A stretch of 64,000 nucleotides of DNA from Thermopetrobacter sp. TC1 (GTDB lineage: Bacteria > Pseudomonadota > Alphaproteobacteria > Rhizobiales > Aestuariivirgaceae): the NCBI RefSeq assembly GCF_000746275.1, contig NZ_KN050828.1:413384-477383 (forward strand). The letters run 5' to 3'. Under the pieces are notes generated by a model. The model searched no databases. It saw only the letters and a program-made list of their open reading frames with translations, and was not told the origin of the DNA. Both the position numbers and the translations under genes were made by a program. This document shows positions 1 to 8,366 of the stretch, piece after piece (positions within the stretch are counted from its first letter, which is position 1; each line of letters starts with the position of its first letter).

Positions 1-391
1 CCGTGTGCAGAAGGATGCGCATCCAGTCGCGCAACAGCTCGGCATCCCGCAGGCGGCGGGCAACGAAGGGCAGGTTCTGCAGAAACGGCGCGATGGCCTT
101 CGGCGCAGTGAGCATGGACAGCGAACGGGCAGTATCAGCGGCGGCGAGAACGACACCCTCGCCGCAATGCCGCGCCACTTCCGGCATCTCCTCCAGGAAG
201 ATCACCGGCAAGTCGCGCCCGCGGCCAAGGGCGCAGACAATGTCCGCGCCTTCAAGCCACTTGGCCACGCCGTCGTTGCTCATGGCGCTCATGGCATCAG
301 CGAGCGCATCGGCGAAAATGTCGTCGATCTTCGAGACCGAACACTTCAGCCGCGCGCGCCAGGCGGCAATATCTTCCTCGCGCAGTGTCAT
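1..391 (-). CDS. cbbO: CbbO, RubisCO activase subunit (partial, 5' part)
   Basis: The first 130 codons of a minus-strand gene read open from the ATG at 391 to the window edge with no stop. It begins 6 bases after the CbbQ stop codon, so the two are probably co-translated. Position directly after cbbM-cbbQ is the main reason for calling it CbbO, the partner that with CbbQ remodels inhibited form II RubisCO. The visible part matches the N-terminal CbbO region in character (MTLREEDIAAWRARL at the start, then an all-helical stretch). The diagnostic C-terminal von Willebrand A domain lies outside the window, so identity depends on context. Confidence 0.85.
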   Translation of the reverse strand, partial: MTLREEDIAAWRARLKCSVSKIDDIFADALADAMSAMSNDGVAKWLEGADIVCALGRGRDLPVIFLEEMPEVARHCGEGVVLAAADTARSLSMLTAPKAIAPFLQNLPFVARRLRDAELLRDWMRILLHT

Positions 392-397
392 GGCCGA

Positions 398-1216
398 TCA
401 GCCCAGGACCATGTCGATGGCATGCATCAGGGTGTCGCGAATGTCGGCATCGTCGGTGATGGGCCTCACCATGGCCATGGCGGCGGCGGCCTTCGGCTCC
501 ACGCCCGTGGCGATGAGCTGGGCGGCATAGACGATGAGACGGGTGGAAATGCCCTCGTCCAGACCATGGCCTTTCAGCGCGCGGGCGCGTCCGGCCAGCT
601 CCACCAGTTTGGCCGCCGTTTCGGTATCGATGCCGGCTTCGCGCGCCACAATGCCGGTTTCCACCTCAGGCTCCGGATAATCGAAATCGAGCGCAGTGAA
701 GCGCTGCTTGGTGGACTGTTTCAGGTCCTTCATCAGGCTCTGGTAGCCGGGGTTGTAGGAGATGACCAGCTGAAAGTCCGGATGCGCCTTCACCAGCTCG
801 CCCTTCTTGTCCAGCGGCAGAGTGCGGCGATGATCGGTGAGCGGATGGATGACCACAGTGGTATCCTGCCGCGCCTCCACCACCTCATCGAGATAGCAGA
901 TGGCGCCGATGCGCGCGGCGATGGTGAGCGGGCCGTCGGCCCAGCGCGTGCCTTCGGCATCGAGCAGAAAGCGGCCCACCAGGTCGGCGGCAGTCATGTC
1001 CTCGTTGCAGGCCACGGTGATGAGTGGCTTTTTCAGCTTCCACGCCATGTATTCCACAAAGCGCGACTTGCCGCAGCCCGTCGGCCCCTTCAGCATCACC
1101 GGCAGACGCCGGGCATAGGCCGCCTCGTAAAGCGCCACTTCATCCCCCGTGGGCTGATAGAAGGGCTCTTCCTCGATCATGTATTGCGAGATGTCGATGT
1201 GCGCATCGTCGGCCAT
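398..1216 (-). CDS. cbbQ: CbbQ, MoxR-type AAA+ ATPase for RubisCO activation
   Basis: A 272-residue AAA+ ATPase of the MoxR/NorQ group. Walker A is GPTGCGKS at residues 44-51 and Walker B is ICYLDE ending at residues 110-111. CbbQ hexamers with CbbO use ATP to remove inhibitory sugar phosphates from RubisCO. Placement between cbbM and cbbO, all on the minus strand, separates it from the related NorQ, which sits with nitric oxide reductase genes. The 188-base gap from cbbM carries a strong hairpin (1256-1296), so expression may differ from cbbM. The length is normal for the family. Confidence 0.95.
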   Translation of the reverse strand: MADDAHIDISQYMIEEEPFYQPTGDEVALYEAAYARRLPVMLKGPTGCGKSRFVEYMAWKLKKPLITVACNEDMTAADLVGRFLLDAEGTRWADGPLTIAARIGAICYLDEVVEARQDTTVVIHPLTDHRRTLPLDKKGELVKAHPDFQLVISYNPGYQSLMKDLKQSTKQRFTALDFDYPEPEVETGIVAREAGIDTETAAKLVELAGRARALKGHGLDEGISTRLIVYAAQLIATGVEPKAAAAMAMVRPITDDADIRDTLMHAIDMVLG

Positions 1217-1255
1217 TTTTGCACCTGCTTCTCAATCGCATCTTCATGAAGCGGA

Positions 1256-1296
1256 AAGGGGGAGATGCCTTTCCTGCCCCCTTGCATCTCCCCCTT
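1256..1296 (-). other. Intergenic hairpin between cbbM and cbbQ
   Basis: A perfect 13-base-pair inverted repeat: AAGGGGGAGATGC at 1256-1268 pairs with GCATCTCCCCCTT at 1284-1296 around a 15-base loop. In the cbbMQO transcript it lies about 110 bases after the cbbM stop. No U-run follows on the minus strand, so it is not a standard intrinsic terminator. It could protect the 3' end of a processed cbbM message or attenuate cbbQO. Confidence 0.75.
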
Positions 1297-1404
1297 GTCC
1301 AAGGCGCCCGATGAAACGCCACTTCAAACCTCTTAGCGGGCGGCGGCTTCCTGCCGGGCAAGAGCAAGAGCCGGAAGAAGCCGCCATCCCGGCCTTCATG
1401 GGGA

Positions 1405-2790
1405 TCAGGCGTGCTTGCCCAGCTTCTCACGCCAGCCCGGATACAGCCGGTCGGCGTCGTGCGGGAAGCTCTCGAAGGCACCCGCCAGTTCCGGATGATC
1501 CTTGGCGTACTCCACAAGGTCCACGCCCTTGCTCCAGGCCTCATAAGCCTGACGCAGCGACTTGGCGCCGGCAACAATGCCGTCCTTGTGGCCAAGGGCG
1601 CCGCCGCCGGAGGTCTGGATGATGTTGGCATGGCCAAGGTTCTCGAAGAAGCCGGGCAGACGCAGGGCGTTCATGCCGCCGGAGATAATCGGGGTGGTGG
1701 CCTTCATCTTCCACCAGGGCTGACGGAAGAAGATGCCGTCGGCCTCGTCCTCGGTGAGCATGTAGGCCACCTTCTTGTCCTCCGGCTTGCCCTCCATCTT
1801 GCCGAAGCCCATGGTGCCGGTGTGGATGCCGGACGCGCCCAGCATGCGGGCCCACTTCATGTGGCAGAGCATGGAATAGCCGCGGTTGGAGCGCTCGGAG
1901 GTGACCATGCCGTGACCGGCGCGGTGATAGTGCAGGAACTGGTTGGGGAAGTAGCGGCGCGCCAGGGTCACGGCCGTCGGGCCGCCGACGAAGCCGTCCA
2001 CCAGGAAGGCGACGTGATCGGCGTTCTCGCCGAAGGCCTCGAGGATGAACTCGCCGCGGCGGATCATCTCGAAAGGATCATCGGCGGTGATGTTGGCGGA
2101 GAAGAGCTTGGCCTGGCCGGTCTCGTCCTGAGCGCGGCGCATGGCATCGGCAATGAGCGGAATGATCTCCTTCAGCGGCGCGAACACCTGGTTGCCCTGC
2201 GGCTCGTCGTTCTTGATGAAGTCGCCACCGAGCCAGAATTGATAGCAGGCGTCGGCGAAGGGCTTCGGCCGCAGGCCCAGCTTCGGCTTGATGATGGTGC
2301 CCACCACCATGCCGCCGTTGTCCAGATCGCGGCCGAGCACGCGCCACATGTCGACGATGTTCTTGGATGGGCCGTCGAAAAGCTTCATCAGCGCATGCGG
2401 CACGTAGAAGTCCAGAAGCTTGAGGTATTCAACGTCGCCCATGCCCTGGTTGTTGCCGACCATCAGCGTCATCATGGAGACGACCATGGCACGGCCGTCC
2501 TTGACGTTGCGGTCGAACAGCTCGATGGGATAGGCGATCTTCATCAGCTCCTTTTCCTCGTCGATCTCATAGACGAGGGCGTCCACGGAGCGGGTGAAAT
2601 CGTCGGTGGTCACCACCTCCACGTTGGTGCCGGTGGAGGACTCGGCGGCCACGTGCGCGGCAGTGGCGAGATAGTCATAGCCCGGCATGGGCTTCATCCT
2701 GTAGGCGGCAAGCACATGACGGCCGCCCTCGATCAGATCCTCCTCCTTGAGGCTCAAGTCCGCATAGCGATTCGACTGGTCAATGGCCAT
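1405..2790 (-). CDS. cbbM: Form II RubisCO large subunit
   Basis: A 461-residue form II ribulose-1,5-bisphosphate carboxylase/oxygenase, which fixes CO2 onto RuBP in the cytoplasm and works without small subunits. Key residues are visible: K168 in IIKPKLGL, K193 in [10 protein letters not shown] (the carbamylated lysine, Mg2+ site), HYHRAGHG, and [13 protein letters not shown] near the C terminus. The ATG at 2790 is chosen because the protein then begins [12 protein letters not shown] like other form II enzymes and GGGAGG lies just upstream; the frame stays open to 2943 but the extension is non-coding in character. Divergent from cbbR across a 208-base control region. No cbbL/S form I genes are in view. 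Confidence 0.98.
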   Translation of the reverse strand: MAIDQSNRYADLSLKEEDLIEGGRHVLAAYRMKPMPGYDYLATAAHVAAESSTGTNVEVVTTDDFTRSVDALVYEIDEEKELMKIAYPIELFDRNVKDGRAMVVSMMTLMVGNNQGMGDVEYLKLLDFYVPHALMKLFDGPSKNIVDMWRVLGRDLDNGGMVVGTIIKPKLGLRPKPFADACYQFWLGGDFIKNDEPQGNQVFAPLKEIIPLIADAMRRAQDETGQAKLFSANITADDPFEMIRRGEFILEAFGENADHVAFLVDGFVGGPTAVTLARRYFPNQFLHYHRAGHGMVTSERSNRGYSMLCHMKWARMLGASGIHTGTMGFGKMEGKPEDKKVAYMLTEDEADGIFFRQPWWKMKATTPIISGGMNALRLPGFFENLGHANIIQTSGGGALGHKDGIVAGAKSLRQAYEAWSKGVDLVEYAKDHPELAGAFESFPHDADRLYPGWREKLGKHA

Positions 2791-2950
2791 TTTCTGGTCC
2801 CTCCCGAGTGACTGTCCTTTCAGCGCCGCATTCGACGCCTCTGCCGTTGCCGGAGACGCGGCATTGCGAGGGGCACGCAATTGAAGGGCGTCTCCGCCTT
2901 GAACGCCCATGCCGGGCGCCCTGGGATGCTGGTTTTCAAGCACAAAAAGA

Positions 2951-2981
2951 GTTATAAGAAAAATCGATTGTTTCGATGCAA
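2951..2981 (-). promoter_or_regulatory. Candidate cbbM promoter with CbbR-type dyad
   Basis: The short AT-rich patch between cbbM and cbbR contains ATCGA-TTGTT-TCGAT (2963-2977), a dyad that fits the LysR-family T-N11-A rule (T2964, A2976). On the minus strand it is flanked by a possible -35 TTGCAT (2976-2981) and -10 TATAAC (2951-2956) with a 19-base spacer, longer than ideal. The dyad position fits CbbR autoregulation or cbbM control, but classical activator sites lie further upstream. Seen by eye only. Confidence 0.4.
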
Positions 2982-2998
2982 TTCATAGGAATTCATCT

Positions 2999-3955
2999 AT
3001 GCGCAGGCTGTCGCCGCTCGCCCGGCGCATCACCTTGAGGCAGCTGGAAATCTTCTCCGCCGTTGCCCGCCTTGGCGGGTTCACGGCGGCGGCGGAAGCG
3101 CTGCATCTCACCCAGCCCACCGTGTCCATGCAGGTGCGCAAGCTGGCAGAAGCCCTTGGCGCGAATCTGTTCGAGACCCGGGGGCGGTCTTTAGTGCTGA
3201 CGCCGGAGGGCGAAAAGCTGCTTGCGGCCGCCGATGACATTTTCGACCGGCTGGAACAGCTGGAGGAGGACTGTCAGGCCTTAAGCGGCGAGGTGCGCGG
3301 TAATTTGCGCATCGCGGCAGTGACGACGGCGAAATATTTCCTGCCGCGGCTTTTAGGAGAGTTTCTCGCCGTGCATCCGGATGTGGAGCCGCATCTGGCC
3401 ATTACCAATCGCGCACGGGTGATCGAGCTTCTGCACAGCGGCGCGGAGGATCTCATCGTCATGGGCCGTGTGCCGGCTGGGCTGGAGGTGGAGGCGCATG
3501 CCTTCCTGGAAAACGAGCTCGTCGTAGTGGCGCCGCCGGATCATCCCTTGCGCGATGCCAGGGAAATCCCGCTGGCGCGCATCGCTGAGGCGCGCTTTCT
3601 CGTGCGTGAACCGGGCTCGGGAACGCGCACGGCGGTGGACAATCTCTTCGCCGAACACGGGCTGACCGTGCGGCCGACCATGGAGCTGGGATCATCGGAA
3701 GCCATCAAGCAGGCGGTGCTGGCGGGGCTTGGCGTCTCCGTTCTGCCGCTGCACAATATTCAGCGCGAGCTGGCCAGCGGCGATATCATCGTTCTTGATG
3801 TGGAACACTTCCCGCTGCGGCGCAAATGGTACGCCGTGCATCTGAAAGGGCGGCGCCTTTCTCTTGTTGCCCGCACCTTCCTGTCGTTCCTCACCCATGA
3901 AGGCGCGCAACTTCTGGCGCAGGACATGCGCCGCCTGCCCAAACGTTCAGCCTGA
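2999..3955 (+). CDS. cbbR: CbbR, LysR-type regulator of the cbb genes
   Basis: A 318-residue LysR-type regulator. The N-terminal winged helix-turn-helix includes TLRQLEIFSAVARLGGFTAA and LTQPTVSMQVRKL; the remainder is the periplasmic-binding-protein-like effector domain. Divergence from cbbM is the classical arrangement for CbbR, which senses Calvin-cycle metabolites and activates cbb transcription. The ATG at 2999 is preceded by AGGA and gives a normal N terminus; an in-frame extension back to 2909 would run across the promoter region and is rejected. Confidence 0.93.
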   Translation: MRRLSPLARRITLRQLEIFSAVARLGGFTAAAEALHLTQPTVSMQVRKLAEALGANLFETRGRSLVLTPEGEKLLAAADDIFDRLEQLEEDCQALSGEVRGNLRIAAVTTAKYFLPRLLGEFLAVHPDVEPHLAITNRARVIELLHSGAEDLIVMGRVPAGLEVEAHAFLENELVVVAPPDHPLRDAREIPLARIAEARFLVREPGSGTRTAVDNLFAEHGLTVRPTMELGSSEAIKQAVLAGLGVSVLPLHNIQRELASGDIIVLDVEHFPLRRKWYAVHLKGRRLSLVARTFLSFLTHEGAQLLAQDMRRLPKRSA

Positions 3956-3990
3956 CATTCCGCGTAACAAGCCAGCACACACACGCAAAG

Positions 3991-4521
3991 TCAGGCTTTT
4001 GCGGATGCGGATTCCGTCTTCACTTTTCTGGCGATCAGGGCCCGGAAAGCCTGCACGTCTTCCTCGGAGCGGAAGGCCGCTTTTGGCAGCCACTGATTGA
4101 CGTTGTAATCCTGCGCCAGAAGAAACCCATCGCGCTCCTCTTGCAGGGCGCGCACATCCTGCCAGCGGATGAGGCCACCTTCCCCATTCGCCCCCTTCAC
4201 TCTCAGCCCTTCCTCGGAAATCTCCCAGGTGAAGCGGGTGTTGGCGCCGGGCATGTTCGGGAAACGCCGGCGCAGGATGGTGCGGGTGATCGGCCAGTCG
4301 AAGATCCAGTAGACGAGATTGCCGCCAACGACGGCAAGGAAGGTAAAGACCATGCCGTATTGCAGCATCAGCCAGGTGGACAGTGGCAGGCCCGCCGCCC
4401 ACAACAGACCGAACAGGCGGCTTCGCGGCTCCTGCCGGCGCTTTTCCCACAGGGCACGGTGCGCCTGCAGGAAAACATCCTCGTCAAACACATAGCTGAT
4501 GCGAATGGGCTGATCGGACAT
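3991..4521 (-). CDS. YcxB-like membrane protein
   Basis: A 176-residue protein with a short cytosolic N terminus, two closely spaced hydrophobic segments (about residues 36-76) and a soluble C-terminal half. The C-terminal part (TRFTWEISEEGLRVKG, then LIRWQDVRALQEERDGFLLAQ) resembles the YcxB-like PH-type domain, which binds no known ligand. It is convergent with cbbR, leaving 35 bases between the stop codons. Function unknown; a link to carbon fixation is not supported beyond proximity. Confidence 0.75.
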   Translation of the reverse strand: MSDQPIRISYVFDEDVFLQAHRALWEKRRQEPRSRLFGLLWAAGLPLSTWLMLQYGMVFTFLAVVGGNLVYWIFDWPITRTILRRRFPNMPGANTRFTWEISEEGLRVKGANGEGGLIRWQDVRALQEERDGFLLAQDYNVNQWLPKAAFRSEEDVQAFRALIARKVKTESASAKA

Positions 4522-4566
4522 GAGCGATGCGCGATTCTTTCCTTTAGGGCGCCAGGGCGTCAGGAT

Positions 4567-4613
4567 GCCCGGGCCGCTTTCGCTGTTTGCTCAGATCGTA
4601 AGGCGGCCCGGGC
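4567..4613. other. Intergenic hairpin, 11-bp GC stem
   Basis: GCCCGGGCCGC at 4567-4577 pairs perfectly with GCGGCCCGGGC at 4603-4613 around a 25-base loop. It lies in the 130 bases between the stop of the TrpB-like gene and the start of the YcxB-like gene, both minus strand. No T-run follows on either strand. Confidence 0.7.
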
Positions 4614-4651
4614 AAAGCGCCAACATGCAATGCGAAATGACTGCGTTTTCT

Positions 4652-6016
4652 TCAGCCGACCTGCGGCAATTCGGCCAGGGCCTCGTTTAGGGCCTCTTCG
4701 TCGTAGTCGCGATCCTCGAGGCGACCGGCGAGATAGTCCTCATAAGCGGAAAGATCGAGGAAGCCGTGGCCAGAGAGGTTGAAGAGAATGACGCGCTTCT
4801 CGCCCTTCTCCCTGGCATCGAGCGCCTCGTCGATGGCGGCGCGCACCGCATGGGTGCTCTCCGGCGCCGGCACGATACCTTCCGCCCGCGCAAAGAGCAC
4901 ACCGGCCTCGAAGCTGGGGTTCTGATGCACGGCGATGGGTGTGACCTCTCCGAGCTCGACGAGATGGGAAACCAGCGGCGCCATGCCGTGATACCGCAGA
5001 CCACCGGCATGAAAGCCCGGCGGCATGAAGGAATGGCCGAGGGTGTGCATCTTCATCAATGGTGTGAGCTTCTGAGTGTCGCCGAAATCATAGGCATACT
5101 TGCCGCGGGTCATGGTGGGGCAGGCGGCCGGTTCCACGGCCACGGCCCGCACCTTGGGCGCATCGCCACGCAAGCCTGCGCCGATAAAGGGGAAGGCAAG
5201 GCCGGCGAAATTGGAGCCGCCGCCGGCGCAACCGATGACGACATCGGGATATTCCCCGGCCATTTCCATCTGGGCCATGGCCTCCTGACCGATCACTGTC
5301 TGGTGCAGGAGCACGTGATTGAGCACGCTGCCCAAAGCGTATTTGGTATCGTCGTTCTTCGCGGCGATCTCCACCGCCTCGGAAATGGCGATGCCAAGGG
5401 AGCCCGGGCTGTCGGGATCCTCGGCGAGCACGGCACGCCCCGCTTCGGTCAGGTCCGTGGGCGAGGCCAGGCACCTGGCGCCATAGGTCTCCATCAGCGT
5501 GCGGCGATAGGGCTTCTGGTGATAGGAGACCTTCACCATGAAGACGAGCACTTCAAGACCAAATAGCGCACCGGCGAAAGCGAGCGAAGAGCCCCATTGC
5601 CCGGCGCCGGTTTCGGTGGAGAGTTTCTTCACCCCCTCTTCGCGATTGTAGAAGGCCTGGGGCACGGCGGTGTTGGGCTTGTGGGAGCCGGCGGGAGACA
5701 CACCTTCATATTTGTAATAGATATGAGCTGGTGTATCGAGCGCCTTCTCCAGCCTGCGCGCGCGGAACAGCGGCGAGGGCCGCCAGAGACGATAGGCATC
5801 GCGCACCGGCTCCGGAATCTCCACTTCGCGCTCTGTGGTCACCTCCTGCTGGATGAGAGCCATGGGAAAAATGGGCGCCAGGGCCTCCGGCCCGACGGGC
5901 TCGCCCGTTTGCGGATTGAGCGGCGGGGCCAGCGGCTCAGGCAGGTCGGCTTGGATGTTGTACCAGAATTTCGGAATACGGCTTTCATCGAGCAGATACT
6001 TCACGGACTCAGACAT
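4652..6016 (-). CDS. trpB: TrpB2-type tryptophan synthase beta chain
   Basis: A 454-residue PLP enzyme of the TrpB2 group, which condenses indole with serine (or O-phosphoserine in some members). The PLP lysine is K113 in GSHKPNTA, and the phosphate-binding glycine loop is GCAGGGSNF. The length and the N-terminal extension before the PLP lysine are typical of TrpB2 rather than canonical TrpB1 (about 400 residues). No trpA is adjacent, and trpF lies 24 kb away, so it is not in a trp operon here. The ATG at 6016 follows a clear GGAGGAG; the longer frame to 6136 lacks such a site. Stand-alone TrpB2 enzymes are thought to salvage indole. Confidence 0.93.
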   Translation of the reverse strand: MSESVKYLLDESRIPKFWYNIQADLPEPLAPPLNPQTGEPVGPEALAPIFPMALIQQEVTTEREVEIPEPVRDAYRLWRPSPLFRARRLEKALDTPAHIYYKYEGVSPAGSHKPNTAVPQAFYNREEGVKKLSTETGAGQWGSSLAFAGALFGLEVLVFMVKVSYHQKPYRRTLMETYGARCLASPTDLTEAGRAVLAEDPDSPGSLGIAISEAVEIAAKNDDTKYALGSVLNHVLLHQTVIGQEAMAQMEMAGEYPDVVIGCAGGGSNFAGLAFPFIGAGLRGDAPKVRAVAVEPAACPTMTRGKYAYDFGDTQKLTPLMKMHTLGHSFMPPGFHAGGLRYHGMAPLVSHLVELGEVTPIAVHQNPSFEAGVLFARAEGIVPAPESTHAVRAAIDEALDAREKGEKRVILFNLSGHGFLDLSAYEDYLAGRLEDRDYDEEALNEALAELPQVG

Positions 6017-6352
6017 CTCTCCTCCCCTTCTCGGCGTCACGGGCGAAATGGCCGCCGTGGAACGGATGGCCCCGTTTTCGCCCAGATTTTCCTTGAGGGC
6101 ATTGTGCATGTCCGCGGGCGCGGGGCAAGCCGTCATTGGTCGTTTATGGCATGACCTGCCTTGCCCTTTCGGGGATTTTCAAGCGCAGGTTTTCATGCTG
6201 TAGTGCGCTCCATGCCCTTCCGCCCTTTTCTGATTGAGGGGCGGAACCTGGCGTATTCGGGCTCGGGCCCGCCGCCATCACGCATATCCGTGCACTGAAT
6301 GGTTCGGTTTGGCTCCGGGCAAAGTCGATTTCGACAAGGAGGGAGGAATTCC
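6017..6352. other. 336-base divergent control region
   Basis: This gene-free stretch separates the minus-strand trpB2 gene from the plus-strand amino-acid-binding protein gene. It should contain both promoters. One inverted repeat is visible: TTCCGCCC (6218-6225) with GGGCGGAA (6239-6246), 13-base loop. A strong ribosome-binding site (AAGGAGGGAGG) ends the region before 6353. No Trp-rich leader peptide or recognisable riboswitch was seen upstream of trpB2. Confidence 0.5.
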
Positions 6353-7126
6353 ATGAAAAAACTTCGCACTCTCGCCGTCAGCCTCGTGGCCCTGGGGGTC
6401 ATGGCCGGTGCCGCGCTGGCGAAGGAATGGAAAGTGGTGCGCATCGGCACCGAGGGCGCCTACCCGCCGTTCAACTACTTCGATTCCTCGGGCAAGCTGC
6501 AGGGGTTCGACATCGATATCGCCAAGGCCCTGTGCGACAAGATGAAGGTGAAGTGCGTCTTCGTCGCGCAGGACTGGGATGGCATCATTCCGGGGCTTCT
6601 GGCCAAGAAATATGATGCCATCGTCGCTTCGATGTCGATCACCGAGGAGCGCAAGAAGAAGGTGGATTTCACCGATCCCTACTATCGTTCGCCGGCGATC
6701 TTCGTTGCGCCCAAGAACACCGACATCACCGACGTTTCGCCCAAGGGCATGAAGGGCAAGGTGATCGGCGCGCAGTCCTCCACCATTCATGCCAACTATC
6801 TGGAGGACAATTACAAGGACTCCACCATCAAGCTCTACAAGACGCAGGATGAGGTGAACGCCGATCTCGCCGCCGGCCGTCTCGATGCGGCGCTGGCCGA
6901 CAAGCTTGTTCTGTTTGAGTGGCTGAAGACCAAGGACGGCCAGTGCTGCAAGTTCATCGGCCCCGACATCAAGGATCCCAAATGGTTCGGCATTGGCGCC
7001 GGCATTGCCGTGCGCAAGGAGGATCAGGATCTGAAGCAGATGCTGAACAAGGCCTTGAAGGAGATCCTGGCCGACGGCACCTATGCCAAGATCAACAAGA
7101 AATACTTCCCCTTCTCCATCTACTGA
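6353..7126 (+). CDS. Periplasmic polar amino-acid-binding protein (orphan)
   Basis: A 257-residue family 3 solute-binding protein related to the lysine/arginine/ornithine- and histidine-binding proteins. It has a Sec signal peptide (MKKLRTLAVSLVALGVMAGA, cleavage near ALAKEW) and the family signatures VRIGTEGAYPPFNYFD and GFDIDIAKAL, ending KINKKYFPFSIY. It would bind a basic or polar amino acid in the periplasm for an ABC importer. No permease or ATPase gene follows; trxB is next, after two hairpins, so the membrane parts must be elsewhere. The ATG at 6353 follows a very strong Shine-Dalgarno sequence, suggesting high expression. Confidence 0.9.
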   Translation: MKKLRTLAVSLVALGVMAGAALAKEWKVVRIGTEGAYPPFNYFDSSGKLQGFDIDIAKALCDKMKVKCVFVAQDWDGIIPGLLAKKYDAIVASMSITEERKKKVDFTDPYYRSPAIFVAPKNTDITDVSPKGMKGKVIGAQSSTIHANYLEDNYKDSTIKLYKTQDEVNADLAAGRLDAALADKLVLFEWLKTKDGQCCKFIGPDIKDPKWFGIGAGIAVRKEDQDLKQMLNKALKEILADGTYAKINKKYFPFSIY

Positions 7127-7157
7127 TAAAGCGGGAAGTTAAGGCACAACGCATTGC

Positions 7158-7188
7158 GGCCCTGCGACCGTCTGGCGCAGGGCCTCTT
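7158..7188 (+). terminator. Possible terminator after the amino-acid-binding protein
   Basis: GGCCCTGCG (7158-7166) pairs with CGCAGGGCC (7176-7184) around a 9-base loop and is followed only by TCTT. It lies 31 bases after the stop codon at 7126. The stem is strong but the T-tract is poor. Confidence 0.5.
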
Positions 7189-7214
7189 GCATTCTCGATC
7201 CCGGGCGAATAGCT

Positions 7215-7239
7215 CTTGCGGCGAAGAAGGCGCCGCAAG
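7215..7239 (+). other. Hairpin in the trxB leader
   Basis: CTTGCGGC (7215-7222) pairs with GCCGCAAG (7232-7239) around a 9-base loop, about 60 bases before the trxB start. It is the second of two tandem hairpins in this gap. It may be part of the trxB 5' leader or a second termination stem. Confidence 0.45.
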
Positions 7240-7244
7240 CATAG

Positions 7245-8249
<1,005 letters not shown>

Positions 8250-8366
8250 CTGAAAGCTGCCCCATTCACCGCCTTGCGGGCCTGGGTCAAACCCGCAGCC
8301 CCTCCATGCGCGATCAGACGGTGCTGCGCATCGGCCTGATATAAGGGAGGGGGATAAGCGCCCTGG

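Noticed and set aside
5-1249. Long plus-strand frame antisense to cbbQ and cbbO
   Set aside because: His/Gly/Arg-rich shadow of real minus-strand genes whose Walker motifs are intact.
1411-2811. 466-codon plus-strand frame antisense to cbbM
   Set aside because: Shadow of the RubisCO gene; no independent ribosome-binding site or recognisable domain.
2909-2998. CbbR start 30 codons upstream
   Set aside because: It would run through the cbbM-cbbR promoter dyad and gives a non-LysR N terminus.
4141-4782. 213-codon plus-strand frame near the YcxB-like gene
   Set aside because: Crosses the YcxB-like gene and the trpB2 3' end on the opposite strand and has no start signal.
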